A stretch of DNA of 48,354 nucleotides from positions 1-48,354 of the forward strand of contig JAIQGH010000017.1 of NCBI GenBank assembly GCA_020072655.1, in the 5' to 3' direction. Shown one piece after another: positions 1 through 8,339 of the stretch. The stretch comes from Terriglobia bacterium. Lineage in GTDB: Bacteria; Acidobacteriota; Terriglobia; UBA7540. Position 1 is the stretch's first letter. Each line of letters begins with the position of its first letter. Below the pieces are notes generated by a model, which saw nothing but the letters and a program-made list of their open reading frames with translations, was not told the DNA's origin and ran no database searches. The position numbers and the translations under genes are program-made.

Positions 1-436
1 GCAGGGGATAGTTCTGCATATTGCGGGAGCCGATCTGGAGCATATCCGCGTACTCGGCGACGAGATCTACCAACCGCGGGTCCATCACTTCCGTGACCAC
101 GGGGAGGCCCGTTTCGTTCGCGGCCTCGCGCAGGATCTTCAGCCCTTCGAGGCCGAGCCCCTGGAAGTCGTGCGGCGAGGTGCGCGGCTTGAAGGCTCCC
201 CCGCGCAGCATATCGGCCCCGGACCCCTTTACAGCGCGCGCGATTTCCAGCGTCTGCTCGCGGTTCTCGACGGCACACGGGCCGGCGATGACTACCGGCG
301 TGTCTCCGCCAAAGCGCGCCCGGCCCACCGGGACGAGGCGCGTCTGACCCTCACCGTAGCGAGGGTTTGTCCTGCGACTCACCAGAGGGCAAATCCGCGG
401 CAGGTCTTCTACCTCAACTTTCCCAGCGATCTTCAT
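1..436 (-). CDS. aroF: 3-deoxy-7-phosphoheptulonate (DAHP) synthase, 5' part only
   Basis: This is the first enzyme of the shikimate pathway. It condenses phosphoenolpyruvate with erythrose-4-phosphate in the cytoplasm. About 145 N-terminal residues are present and the gene runs off the left edge. Visible family motifs are [13 protein letters not shown] (PEP-binding region), [17 protein letters not shown], and [11 protein letters not shown]. These fit the AroF/KdsA-like type Ibeta class. The ATG at 436-434 follows a G-rich Shine-Dalgarno-like stretch (AGGGGGG), and the product begins [15 protein letters not shown]. It is the most downstream visible gene of the minus-strand block and is separated from the broken RidA-like gene by palindromes and a heptad array, so it may have its own transcript. 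The family call is firm; the exact subclass symbol is less so. Confidence 0.9.
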   Translation of the reverse strand, partial: MKIAGKVEVEDLPRICPLVSRRTNPRYGEGQTRLVPVGRARFGGDTPVVIAGPCAVENREQTLEIARAVKGSGADMLRGGAFKPRTSPHDFQGLGLEGLKILREAANETGLPVVTEVMDPRLVDLVAEYADMLQIGSRNMQNYPL

Positions 437-461
437 GGTGAACCCCCCCTAGCCGACAACA

Positions 462-538
462 GAAACTGGAAAATCGAAAATCGAAACTTGAAAATCGAAA
501 CTTGAAAACCGAAAATCGAAACTGTAAATTCGAAAGCC
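462..538. repeat. 7-bp tandem array (GAAAATC/GAAACTT words)
   Basis: Eleven consecutive heptads of the form GAAANNN are visible, for example GAAACTG, GAAAATC, GAAACTT and GAAAACC. The stretch is AT-rich and stands out sharply from the GC-rich surroundings. The period is 7, so it cannot be a codon-phased coding repeat. It is one of at least nine heptad arrays in the window. Only one arm is evident here. Confidence 0.85.
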
Positions 539-564
539 GCCGTCCGGGTGCCACCGGTTGTCGC

Positions 565-623
565 GCCCCGATACCGGCCATCGGGGCGAAGAGTCCGAAA
601 CGCCGGCCAGAGACCGGCGCTGC
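565..623. repeat. Two adjacent GC-rich palindromes, REP-like
   Basis: GCCCCGAT and ATCGGGGC pair around a 7-base loop (565-587). GCCGG and CCGGC pair around ccagaga (602-618) and are followed by GCTGC. The second resembles the GTAG/CTAC-headed palindromes elsewhere in the window, with GCAG in place of GTAG on the opposite strand. They lie between the DAHP synthase start and the broken RidA-like gene. Confidence 0.55.
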
Positions 624-629
624 AGGCTC

Positions 630-1093
630 CTAGGTCGCCGCCGGAAGTTGGTCGCCGTTGTTTGGGCCTTTCCCACGGTCCGACTCAAAGATCGCCATCG
701 CTTCGATCTCAACCAGCAGATCGGGCCGGCACAGAATCGCCTGGATCCCCGTGGAAGCGGGTAGCGGGTTCAGGCCCTGCTCGCGGAGGAACTGCGTCCG
801 AATCTCGTTGAAGGCGGCGTAGTCGCGTTCGATATCCCGCAGGTAGCAGGTCGTGCGCACCACATCCTTCCACGTGGCGCCGCATCATCCACGCTGGCGG
901 TTCCGGAGATCAGCAGGATGGTGACTCCCTTGATATCCAGCCGGAGTCCCCGCGAGAACGCCGAGCCATATTTGGGCGCTTCGTTCAAGGCCTCGGGAGC
1001 GCTAATGGCCTTTTTGGGAATTGGCTTGTGCGACTTGGCGTCCTTCGCCGTTGGGCTTCCGGTTGTTTCGATGAACGAGTCCTGCACTGGCAT
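630..1093 (-). pseudogene. RidA (YjgF/YER057c/UK114) family protein, broken by internal deletion and frameshift
   Basis: RidA-family proteins deaminate reactive enamine/imine intermediates or act in related catabolic steps. The 5' part starts at the ATG at 1093, preceded by GGAGG, and reads through LLISGTASVDD. It then goes out of frame near 880-890. The 3' part, in another frame, reads WKDVVRTTCYLRDIERDYAAF and ends RPDLLVEIEAMAIFES, both typical of the family. About 20-25 residues normally found between the GTAS motif and the WKDVVRTTCYL motif are absent, so the break is a deletion and not a one-base slip. The start overlaps the 3' end of the upstream propeller gene by about 90 bases. It is either a true pseudogene or an assembly error, since other genes in this window show similar losses. 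Confidence 0.75.
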
Positions 1094-2183
1094 AGAGTTG
1101 AGCCTCCATTTTAGGTTCACGAATCCCGTGGCTCAGGCCCTTGGCCGTCGCCACCCAGATGTCCGCACCCTGAAAATCCATATTCAGGATGTAGTTGTGC
1201 GCGAGAGAAGTCGGAGTTTCGAGCTTGGTCTTCTTATTATCCGGCCAGGTGATTTCGAGTTCGCCGCGGCCGTCTTGCTTGTTGGGCCGGTACGTTACCC
1301 AGGTTTGAGTCTTGTAGTCCAGAAAGCTCAGCCCCTTGTCCGTGCACGCCCAGACTTCATTGCCGCGCGACTTTGGCGCATTGACAAAGTCCGAGGCGAG
1401 ACCGCTGTCCTTGGTGAGGTAGTTGTGCCAGTTTCGCCCATCGTAGCCGCTCAGGCCAAAGTAGGTGGAAGCCCAGGCCATCTTGGTGTCGGGGTTGTAG
1501 GCGATGTTGCTGACGATGATGTGGACCAGTCCCTGGTTGCGGAAGAGCACCATTTCCATTTCTTCGTCGGGGTCCGTGTAGGGCTTCATGGTATCGGTGG
1601 CGACGTCGTACTCAATCATGCCGCCGCCCCAGACGGCGAAATAGACTTTGCCGATGTTCGGCGCGGGGGCGACGCCATAGCCCCAAGGTTCGTGGAAGGG
1701 TGCGTTGTACTCGCTCCAGTTGCGCCATTCGCCGGTGGAGGTATCCAGACGGCTGATGCCCGCCGTCGTGGCGACCCAGACCCAGTTATCCTGGACGGCG
1801 ACGCCGTAAATGATGTCGTTCAGCAGGCCGCTGGTCAGATTTGTATAGTTCGTAAACTGGCCGCCGGAGAAGCGGCTGAGCCCGCCGAAGGTGCCGATCC
1901 AGAGATCACCGGTTTTCTTGTCCAAGGCGATGCCCATCACGACCCGGTGGACCAGCCCGTCCTCCGGCCTGTAGACCTTCTGGACTTTGCCGTTTTCGAT
2001 CAGCACGAGGCCATCCTCGGTGCCCGCCCAGACGCGATCGCCGACCACGGTGACACAGAAAACCTTCTGGTCCGGCATGCCGTTAGCTGTCGTGAAGTTT
2101 TCCCAGCGCGTGATGAGCGGAGGATTCTCGGCCGCCGCGGCGCTTGCCGCCAGCAGGAGTGCGATGACGAAGGTCTTTTTCAT
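1002..2183 (-). CDS. Secreted beta-propeller protein (two-component regulator propeller type)
   Basis: This 393-residue protein begins with a clear signal peptide (MKKTFVIALLLAASAAAAE), so it is exported. The body is a chain of short repeats of the form VWAGTEDGLV, LWIGTFGGLSRF, VWVATTAGISRLD, VWACTDKGLSFLD and IWVATAKGLS. These are the regulator-propeller (Reg_prop) blades usually found in the sensor part of hybrid histidine kinases. No kinase or membrane segment follows, so it is a free-standing propeller and its ligand is unknown. About 35 C-terminal residues after the last blade are not propeller-like and overlap the start of the RidA-like pseudogene, so the true end may have been altered. 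It follows the YVTN/cytochrome gene after a heptad-repeat spacer. Confidence 0.8.
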   Translation of the reverse strand: MKKTFVIALLLAASAAAAENPPLITRWENFTTANGMPDQKVFCVTVVGDRVWAGTEDGLVLIENGKVQKVYRPEDGLVHRVVMGIALDKKTGDLWIGTFGGLSRFSGGQFTNYTNLTSGLLNDIIYGVAVQDNWVWVATTAGISRLDTSTGEWRNWSEYNAPFHEPWGYGVAPAPNIGKVYFAVWGGGMIEYDVATDTMKPYTDPDEEMEMVLFRNQGLVHIIVSNIAYNPDTKMAWASTYFGLSGYDGRNWHNYLTKDSGLASDFVNAPKSRGNEVWACTDKGLSFLDYKTQTWVTYRPNKQDGRGELEITWPDNKKTKLETPTSLAHNYILNMDFQGADIWVATAKGLSHGIREPKMEAQLYASAGLVHRNNRKPNGEGRQVAQANSQKGH

Positions 2184-2194
2184 CGTGTGCTCTC

Positions 2195-2293
2195 GAAAAT
2201 CGAAATTAGAAATTCGAAAATCGAAATTCGAAACTCGAAAATCACCAGGCCGAAATCAGCAGTTCAAAGTCCAAAATCCAAAATCTAAAATCG
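2195..2293. repeat. 7-bp tandem arrays between two minus-strand genes
   Basis: Seven heptads of the GAAAATC/GAAATTC type run from 2195 to 2243. After a short spacer, four more (GTTCAAA, GTCCAAA, ATCCAAA, ATCTAAA) run to about 2293. Both arrays are A-rich on the same strand, so they are not facing arms. They fill most of the gap between the YVTN/cytochrome gene stop and the propeller gene start. Confidence 0.85.
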
Positions 2294-4255
2294 CTATAGC
2301 GTCTTCAAATACTCGATCAGGTCGTTCAATTGCTCCTTGCGCAGGTCCGACGTCACCCCGTGCGTGTCCTGGTTGTTGAAGACCGTCCAAATCTCTTCGA
2401 GCGTCAGCGCCTCGCCGTTGTGCAGATACGGAGCGCTCTCGTAAACGCGGTCGAGCTGCGGGATGTCGAACATCCCACCCGTGTCGTATTTGTTGGCCGA
2501 GCCCACATCCGCGCTGATGCGGGCGGTGTAATGCATGTCCGCCGGGTGGCAGGTGGCGCACTGATTTTGGATCGGGATGGGCCTGCCGTCGGTCATGTAC
2601 CGGCGGAAGTAGACGCGCCGGCCGCGCTCCTCGGCGTCCGTCAACTCGCCGTCCTTCGGGAGGTGGCGGTTGGGAGGCAGCGGGATTGCCCGGAGGAAGG
2701 CCACCAAGCTCTGCAATTCTTCGGTATTGAAACCTTCCGAGCGGAACAGGAACTTGGCAATGCGCGGGCCGCACTGCGTGATCAGATCCGGATTATGGCC
2801 GTTCCATTTGTAGGGCGCGGTCTCCGCGATGCCGCGCAGCGTGCGGTTGTCGACCCGGTCACGTCCGAGCTGGGGCGTCTCGAGATTCCACGCCAGGCCG
2901 TCAACGTGATCCTCGGGATGGCACGTGGAGCAAGCGAACTGGCCTTGCAGGCAGTAACGCGCGTCGTGGAAAAGTTGCTCGCCGCGGCGCAGCATGGTGA
3001 TCTCCCTTGGCCCGCCAAGGTCAATCGTGCCCGCCACTTTGAGCTGGGCGAGGTCAAGGACCGTCACGCTATCCGCGAGGCGATTGGCGACATAGGCCCA
3101 ACGCCCGTCCGGAGCAATCACGACGCCGCGCGGTTCGTTTCCCGTGGGCATTCGGCGGACAACGAACCTGCGAGCGGCGTCGAGCCGATCCGGCAGGCCT
3201 TCGGGGGGAGCTTGGCGAAGCAGTTGCGTGAGGCGCGCCGTGTCAATGACGGAGACGACGTTCGCGCCCGACGCCGTCACTAGGGCCAGCCGGCCATTCG
3301 GCGTGAACGCCGCGCCCAATCCGTCGGCGAAATAAGCGTCGATATCGTCGAGCAGCACCTGCGCCACGCGCGAAGGTTTCTCGAGCGGCATTCTCCCGGA
3401 GGCAGGCCGGACAATGGCCATGCCATGGGTCACCACCCAGCCCTGCTCGACGCTGATCAGCGGGTCCAGGTTCTTCGGCCGCAGGAATGGAACAATCAGG
3501 TAGCCGCCCTGCGCGGCGGGAGCTTCTGCGATCTGGCGGAGCTCGATCACGCCGGGAATCAGGATTCGCTCCCTCACCACCTGATCCGCGGTGGCGATGA
3601 CCGTCAACTCCGATACCGGCGGCTGATCGTAAGGTCCAAGATACGGCAGCACATTGGCAACGTAGATGTTGCGCCCGTCGCGCGAAGCCGTGATGTAATG
3701 CGGGGAGCGGACCGTCGCCAGCCGCTTCAGTTCTTTCCCTGTGGCGAGATCGATAACCGAGACGCTGTTGGAGATGCCGTTAGCGACGTAGAGGTGCCGG
3801 CCTGTCCGATCCGTCGCCAGGCCCGCCGGGCCCCAGCCGGTTGGGAAGGTGCGCTTGATTTCGAGGGAGCCCGCGTCAATCTCACTGACCGTGTCACTCC
3901 ACTCGTTGGAAACGTAAAGCGTTCTGCCGTCCGGGGAGAGGGCGATTCCCTGGGGTTTCGAGCCGACCTGAACTTGGCCTGCCACGCGGCGGGAACGCGT
4001 GTCCACAACCAGCACGGAGTCACTGCCCTGGCCGACGATGTAGAGCCTTCGGCCATCGGGCGATAGCCGAAGGTCTGCCGGGGTTATGTAGCGGGGCTCC
4101 GAGGAAAACGCCCGAGGCGTCTTTGCCACAGCGACGCTGGGCGCGGAGAAGCGCCAGGCTGATACGAAGGCGAGGGCGAGCAACGCAGTCGTGAGCAGGA
4201 TGCGCCGAATGCGCCCCGCGCCTGCCTGCCTTGTTGGGTGATGCGTCCTCATCAC
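2294..4255 (-). CDS. YVTN beta-propeller protein with C-terminal di-haem cytochrome c domain
   Basis: This 653-residue secreted protein starts with a positively charged stretch and a hydrophobic signal segment (RILLTTALLALAFVSAW). The first two thirds carry repeated SPDGRRLYIVGQGSDSV, SPDGRTLYVSNEWSDTV, and APDGRWAYVANRLADSV motifs, which are YVTN/NHL-type blades. The last third has two haem c motifs, CSTCH and CATCH, with later histidine/methionine-rich segments as in the CcpA/MauG-like peroxidase and SO-type di-haem families. Such proteins normally act outside the cytoplasmic membrane in electron transfer or oxidation. The GTG at 4255 and the following ATG at 4252 overlap the stop of the upstream ASPIC/UnbV gene, indicating translational coupling. 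The substrate cannot be read from sequence. Confidence 0.85.
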   Translation of the reverse strand: MMRTHHPTRQAGAGRIRRILLTTALLALAFVSAWRFSAPSVAVAKTPRAFSSEPRYITPADLRLSPDGRRLYIVGQGSDSVLVVDTRSRRVAGQVQVGSKPQGIALSPDGRTLYVSNEWSDTVSEIDAGSLEIKRTFPTGWGPAGLATDRTGRHLYVANGISNSVSVIDLATGKELKRLATVRSPHYITASRDGRNIYVANVLPYLGPYDQPPVSELTVIATADQVVRERILIPGVIELRQIAEAPAAQGGYLIVPFLRPKNLDPLISVEQGWVVTHGMAIVRPASGRMPLEKPSRVAQVLLDDIDAYFADGLGAAFTPNGRLALVTASGANVVSVIDTARLTQLLRQAPPEGLPDRLDAARRFVVRRMPTGNEPRGVVIAPDGRWAYVANRLADSVTVLDLAQLKVAGTIDLGGPREITMLRRGEQLFHDARYCLQGQFACSTCHPEDHVDGLAWNLETPQLGRDRVDNRTLRGIAETAPYKWNGHNPDLITQCGPRIAKFLFRSEGFNTEELQSLVAFLRAIPLPPNRHLPKDGELTDAEERGRRVYFRRYMTDGRPIPIQNQCATCHPADMHYTARISADVGSANKYDTGGMFDIPQLDRVYESAPYLHNGEALTLEEIWTVFNNQDTHGVTSDLRKEQLNDLIEYLKTL

Positions 4256-5970
4256 TTGCCCTTCGCCGCGCTGGGTGGCGCAGCAGCCGTTTCCGCTGGC
4301 TCCTTCACGGTCAGGATCTGATCCGCCTTGACGTTCTCAAGCGTCTGCACGATGCCACTCGGCCAGCGAATCGTGAGCTTGTCCACTTGCGTGTGCCGCC
4401 CGAGGCCAAAATGCGGACGCGGATCGCCCTGCGAGAGGTACCCGTCTTCCGAGGTCGCGTCCACGGACTGGCGCAGGTCGCCCGCCACGGCTTCGAGGCG
4501 CGCCCCAAAACCATCACGGTTGCTCTGGGTACCCACCAATTTGATCGTCAGCCAATGATTTCGCTCTCCAGCGGGCGGAGGATCGTTGTGCAGCAGGATT
4601 CCTTTGCCGCCCAGGACGATGATGAAAGCGTCGATGTAGCCGTCGTTGTCGTAGTCGGCGAAACAAGCGCCCCGCCCGACCTTCTTGATTTTGAAGTAGC
4701 TGCCCACGTTGGAGGAGATGTCCGTGAACGTTGAGTCATCATTATTGCGCAGCAGCGAGTCTTCCATCGGGACCAGCCAGTGCAGGCCGCCGTTGACGAC
4801 GTAGATGTCCTTCCAGCCGTCGTTGTCGAAGTCAAAGAACCCGTCGCCCCAGGCCACGTATTGGCCGGACACCGAGGCCACGCCCGTTTCGACCGTGGTG
4901 TCGAGCCAAAACCCTTCCTTGCCGGGGTTGTGAAACAAACGGTGGTAGCGCATGTCGGAGACGAACAGGTCCTGCCAGCCGTCATTGTCGTAATCGCCGA
5001 AAATGGGATTCATGGCTGAGGTGGCTTCGCCGTTCGCTCCAAAGGCGGTGTTCACGTCGGCCGCGACGTTCTTGAACGTCCCATCATGGTTGTTGTGGTA
5101 GAGGTAGCTCTCCATGGTGTCGTTGGCGATGTAAACGTCGGGCCAGCCGTCGTTATCGAAGTCGCCGGTCGTCAGGCCCATGGCGCGGCCCGCGGGGTTG
5201 TCGATGCCCGCGGCATGCGACACATCGGCGAACGTGCCATCGCCGTTGTTGTGGAAGAGCCGGTCGGCGGTGCCCTCGTAATCGAGCGGCCCCGGGAAGG
5301 CGTCGGCGGTAAAGTAGAGCATCTTCGCGTTGGGGTCGAACTGCAGATAGTTGCCCACGTAAAGATCGAGCTTCCCATCGCGGTCGTAATCAAACCAGGC
5401 CGCGCCCGTGCCGAAGTGCGGGTTCTCGACGCCTGCCTTGGCCGTCACGTCGGTGAAGGTCCCGTTGCCATTGTTGTGGTAGAGGATTGATGATTGATAG
5501 TTGGTGATGAAAATGTCTTCGTAGCCGTCGTTGTCGTAGTCACCGACGGTGACCCCCATGCCGAAATCCTTACCCGGCACGCCGGCCTGCGCGGTCACAT
5601 CGGTGAAGGTCCCGTCGCCGTTGTTGCGGTAAAGGTGATTCGTGGCATCCACGCCGTCGGGCTTCGAGAATTTGGTGACGCCCTCCATGTAGCGGCCGGA
5701 GAGCACGTAAAGATCGAGCCAACCATCGTTGTTGTAATCGATCCACGCGCATCCTGAGCCGGTTGCTTCCATGATCGAGCTGAGCTTCTTCTCCCCGAAG
5801 GAGTGACGGAAGTTGATCCCGGCTTTATCGGTCACATCCACGAAGGTCGGCATCGCGGCGGGCATCTGCGGCCGCGGGGCGGGGCTCTGGCCGACCAGCT
5901 TCAGACCTGCCGCGAGCAACGTCGCAGCGGCGAGCGCAATCGGAAAAGGTTTCATGCGTTTCGTCATCAT
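4252..5970 (-). CDS. Secreted FG-GAP/VCBS repeat protein with ASPIC/UnbV domain (CRTAC1-like)
   Basis: The product is about 572 residues from the chosen ATG at 5970. A signal peptide follows (MKPFPIALAAATLLAAGLKLVG). The body carries many calcium-binding-type repeats of the form D-x-D-N-D-G-x-x-D (DYNNDGWLDLYV, DYDNDGYEDIFI, DFDNDGWPDVYI, DYDNDGYIDAFI), typical of FG-GAP/VCBS propellers. The C-terminal 80 residues are the ASPIC/UnbV domain (RDGFGARLEAVAG ... LGRHTQVDKLTIRWPSG). These proteins are common in Acidobacteriota and are extracellular, but no catalytic role is established. It starts a few bases after the stop of the TolB-like/cytochrome gene and its stop overlaps the next start, so the three form an operon. 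The longer in-frame start at 6027 lies inside the upstream gene and is unlikely. Confidence 0.85.
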   Translation of the reverse strand: MMTKRMKPFPIALAAATLLAAGLKLVGQSPAPRPQMPAAMPTFVDVTDKAGINFRHSFGEKKLSSIMEATGSGCAWIDYNNDGWLDLYVLSGRYMEGVTKFSKPDGVDATNHLYRNNGDGTFTDVTAQAGVPGKDFGMGVTVGDYDNDGYEDIFITNYQSSILYHNNGNGTFTDVTAKAGVENPHFGTGAAWFDYDRDGKLDLYVGNYLQFDPNAKMLYFTADAFPGPLDYEGTADRLFHNNGDGTFADVSHAAGIDNPAGRAMGLTTGDFDNDGWPDVYIANDTMESYLYHNNHDGTFKNVAADVNTAFGANGEATSAMNPIFGDYDNDGWQDLFVSDMRYHRLFHNPGKEGFWLDTTVETGVASVSGQYVAWGDGFFDFDNDGWKDIYVVNGGLHWLVPMEDSLLRNNDDSTFTDISSNVGSYFKIKKVGRGACFADYDNDGYIDAFIIVLGGKGILLHNDPPPAGERNHWLTIKLVGTQSNRDGFGARLEAVAGDLRQSVDATSEDGYLSQGDPRPHFGLGRHTQVDKLTIRWPSGIVQTLENVKADQILTVKEPAETAAAPPSAAKGK

Positions 5971-5974
5971 CGTC

Positions 5975-7483
5975 TCAATGGGCCGCCACGGTCTGTGTCT
6001 CGACGCCCAGCCGCGTCGGCGTATCAAATCGCCGCAGCGTCAGCGGCCAGCGGTTGGTCGGTGCCACGGATTTGTTTTCGTGGCAGCCGACGCAGCCATG
6101 CTCTTCCCCCGGGCGGGACCAGATCCAGCTTTGTTGTGCGTGGACGACCTTGCCGGAGGCATCGAGCAACTCGAATCGCACAGGGCGGTCAGCCGGCACG
6201 GCGATGAAGAATGAGCCGTCCGTTTCCACGGGCGCTTCTCCCAAGACCTGCTCCTGGCCGGTGGCGTCCTCAAACATCAAGACGCGCACGCGGGCGATGT
6301 TCGCTGTGAATCGTCCGTGTGGTGCGTCGAGGCTGTGATAGCTGTCCAGACAAATGAAGTAGCCTTCCTTGCTGTCGGGCTTGAGTGTGCTCCAGTACCA
6401 GCGCGGCACGCCGTGCGCCGCCACAGGCACCGCTTGGACGCTCGATAGGTTCGGATCCTGGTAAATCAGACCGCCAAACGCCCCGCGCGCGGCGTCGTAA
6501 CTGTAGAGTGAGAATTTTTCCGAGGAGGTTTGCGCTCCTGGGGTCTCGCGCGCCACGAGAAGCTCTTCTCCTTCCAGCCGCGATGGCGAGAAGGCCACCG
6601 TAGCCAGCGGGGTGAGCGTGGAATTGTGCAGAGCACCGGGGCGGATCATCGCCAGCTCGCCGCCCACCGCTTCGCGCTGACGCGTGTTTTTGATGAATAC
6701 CAAGGAGCCGTCATCCAGTTCCGCCGCTTGGGCGCGTACCGCGGTCTGCTGGTGCTCGCAACGGTAGGACGCAAGCCCCGAGCCGTCGTGGCGCAGGGTG
6801 TAGAACCCTGACGACCCCTTCAGTCCCGGGACCAACGGGGAGGCGGCGGAAACAAGGATGCGGCCATCCCTCAGCACCGTTTCAACCTGGAAGTTCCCTG
6901 GACCAAAAGTGATGGGGTGATCTTCCGAACCGTCCAGCTTGGCGACATGGATTTGGGACCTGGGGCTAGCGTCCTTGCCGCCGACAACCGTATAGACGAT
7001 TCCTTCGCGCGCCAAGTACGCCGGCCGCAGGCAGTCCGCTTCGCAGCGGGTGATCTGGCGCTTCGCGCTGCCGTCGGCGTTCATTTCCCAAATCTGCCAA
7101 CGCGTGCCGGGCCGTTCCAGTCCGGCGAAGAGGATCTTCGTGCCGTCAAAAGATACTTGCGGATCGGCAGCGGCGAAGAATTCCGGCGTCAGATTGATGG
7201 CCTCGCGCTTTGCACCCGGCTTCAGAAGCGCGAGCCGGCTTCCTTGCGGGAAGCGCCCTCGTAGGTCGCTAGCAGCAATTGCCGGCGCCTCGACAAAAAC
7301 CAGCGGCGTTTTCCCGGCGGCTGCCCGTGAAAGCGTCCCACCACCCGTTGAATTGATTCTGGACTCTACGCTTCGAGCGTGTCGTGGGGAGGGGCTGCTC
7401 TGGGGTCTCGCTGGGGAGATGATGGTGGCGAGAACGAGCGCAGGACTAACGAGCGAAAGAAGCGTGGGTCTGAGAGGCTTCAT
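5975..7483 (-). CDS. Secreted TolB-like propeller protein with one C-terminal haem c motif (hydrazine synthase alpha-like architecture)
   Basis: The protein is about 502 residues from the ATG at 7483, which directly precedes a signal peptide (MKPLRPTLLSLVSPALVL). The middle has TolB/WD40-like blades such as VSFDGTKILFAG and IWEMNADGSAKRQITRCEADCLRPAYL. Near the C-terminus is a single haem motif, CVGCH, after the conserved QQSWIWSRPGEEHG. This combination is found in proteins annotated as containing the hydrazine synthase alpha-subunit middle domain, widespread in bacteria that do not make hydrazine. No other anammox gene is present, so hydrazine synthesis should not be inferred. It heads the three-gene operon that continues with the ASPIC/UnbV and YVTN/cytochrome genes. 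Confidence 0.75.
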   Translation of the reverse strand: MKPLRPTLLSLVSPALVLATIISPARPQSSPSPRHARSVESRINSTGGGTLSRAAAGKTPLVFVEAPAIAASDLRGRFPQGSRLALLKPGAKREAINLTPEFFAAADPQVSFDGTKILFAGLERPGTRWQIWEMNADGSAKRQITRCEADCLRPAYLAREGIVYTVVGGKDASPRSQIHVAKLDGSEDHPITFGPGNFQVETVLRDGRILVSAASPLVPGLKGSSGFYTLRHDGSGLASYRCEHQQTAVRAQAAELDDGSLVFIKNTRQREAVGGELAMIRPGALHNSTLTPLATVAFSPSRLEGEELLVARETPGAQTSSEKFSLYSYDAARGAFGGLIYQDPNLSSVQAVPVAAHGVPRWYWSTLKPDSKEGYFICLDSYHSLDAPHGRFTANIARVRVLMFEDATGQEQVLGEAPVETDGSFFIAVPADRPVRFELLDASGKVVHAQQSWIWSRPGEEHGCVGCHENKSVAPTNRWPLTLRRFDTPTRLGVETQTVAAH

Positions 7484-7841
7484 CGGCAGCTTTGCGTCCG
7501 ATCGGCCGAACGGGTCGCGAGGAATTCGGGTAACTTCTTTTTGCCTAATCAGTTCAGGGTGCTTTTCCTGTCTGCTCCCTGATCTCTCAGACCCAACACC
7601 CAACGCTCGCGAGGCAGATTATAAACCCGCAGGCTGGCTGTCGATGACAAAAATCACGATTCGTCCTGCCTGCCATCAATCCCCTGCATGATAACCTCTT
7701 ATTCTTGGTGACCTAATGCCTTGGTGGATGCATCTAGCGCGTTTGCACTAGGACAGATTGTTCGTGCGTAAATCACGAGAAAAGGGGATCAGAGAGTCCT
7801 AGCTGATCAGCAGAGGTGGTTCGAAATAGGGAGGCGATTGC
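7484..7841. other. Intergenic region without a gene
   Basis: About 360 bases lie between the start of the propeller/cytochrome gene and the stop of the Crp-like gene, both on the minus strand. Apart from the possible promoter at 7618-7644 I see no open frame with family similarity, no tRNA-like structure and no heptad array. Base composition is lower in GC than the neighbouring genes, consistent with a regulatory spacer. Confidence 0.6.
7618..7644 (-). promoter_or_regulatory. Possible sigma70-type promoter for the secreted cytochrome/propeller operon
   Basis: On the minus strand a perfect TATAAT (7623-7618) lies 15 bases downstream of TCGACA (7644-7639). TTGTCA is also present, but 21 bases away. 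The spacing is not ideal for either. It sits about 135 bases before the ATG at 7483. Confidence 0.35.
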
Positions 7842-8321
7842 TCAGCGCTGCGCTGCGGCTTGGAGCTTGGCAACATCCTGAATGTTCAGGCGCCGGCCAC
7901 GCGCATCAAGCACCTGCTCCCGACGGAGGATGCTCAGGGTGCGGCTCACGGTTTCGGGCGGGTTAGCGCGGAGGAAATTCAGGACCTCATCGCGAGTGGC
8001 GGCGCAAATCTCGCCGTCGCGAAGCGTGACGGCCGTCAGCGGGTAAGTGGCTTCGGTGAGCGCCTCGAGGCCGAACAACTCGCCCGGGAAGAGCACGCGA
8101 GTGATGCGGTCCTTGCCGTTCTCAAGCGCCTTCACGACCTTGACGAGCCCGGAGTGCAACGCGAAGACGTGCTGTGCGCTGCCCCCCTCAAAGAAAAGGA
8201 TCTGGTTGCGGCGGTAACGCGCGGGACGAAAGACGCACCCCAAGCGCGTGATCTGCTCATGCGTCAATCCACGAAAGAGTACGCTTTTCAGGACGGGACA
8301 TTCCGTACAGAGGGGTCCCAT
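7842..8321 (-). CDS. Crp/Fnr-family regulator, internally shortened (cNMP domain joined to the end of the HTH)
   Basis: The start at 8321 follows GGAGG and gives MGPLCTECPVLKSVLF, typical of Crp/Fnr regulators. A cyclic-nucleotide-binding fold follows, with the GGSAQHVFALHSGLVKV and FPGELFGLEAL motifs. After TRDEVLNFLRANP the sequence jumps directly to ETVSRTLSILRREQVLDARGRR, which is the recognition helix and wing of the Crp DNA-binding domain. The long dimerisation helix and first half of the winged helix, about 60 residues, are missing in frame near 7955-7975. The product is about 159 residues, against about 220 for the family. It is unlikely to bind DNA normally. It could be a true in-frame deletion or an assembly error. 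It lies downstream of citrate synthase on the same strand, separated by a strong hairpin. Confidence 0.7.
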   Translation of the reverse strand: MGPLCTECPVLKSVLFRGLTHEQITRLGCVFRPARYRRNQILFFEGGSAQHVFALHSGLVKVVKALENGKDRITRVLFPGELFGLEALTEATYPLTAVTLRDGEICAATRDEVLNFLRANPPETVSRTLSILRREQVLDARGRRLNIQDVAKLQAAAQR

Positions 8322-8339
8322 GCGGTCCTCCTGGCTCTT

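Noticed and set aside
462-538. CRISPR array
   Set aside because: The units are 7 bp and contiguous, with no spacers.
918-2288. Long open frame on the plus strand (456 codons)
   Set aside because: It is the antisense shadow of the secreted propeller gene, which has a signal peptide and clear repeated motifs on the minus strand.
2330-3283. Plus-strand open frame of 317 codons
   Set aside because: It is antisense to the YVTN/cytochrome gene, has no family motifs, and arises from GC-rich codon bias.
5975-7483. Hydrazine synthase (anammox) function for the TolB-like haem protein
   Set aside because: Only the domain architecture resembles the alpha subunit. A single haem motif and no other anammox gene are visible.
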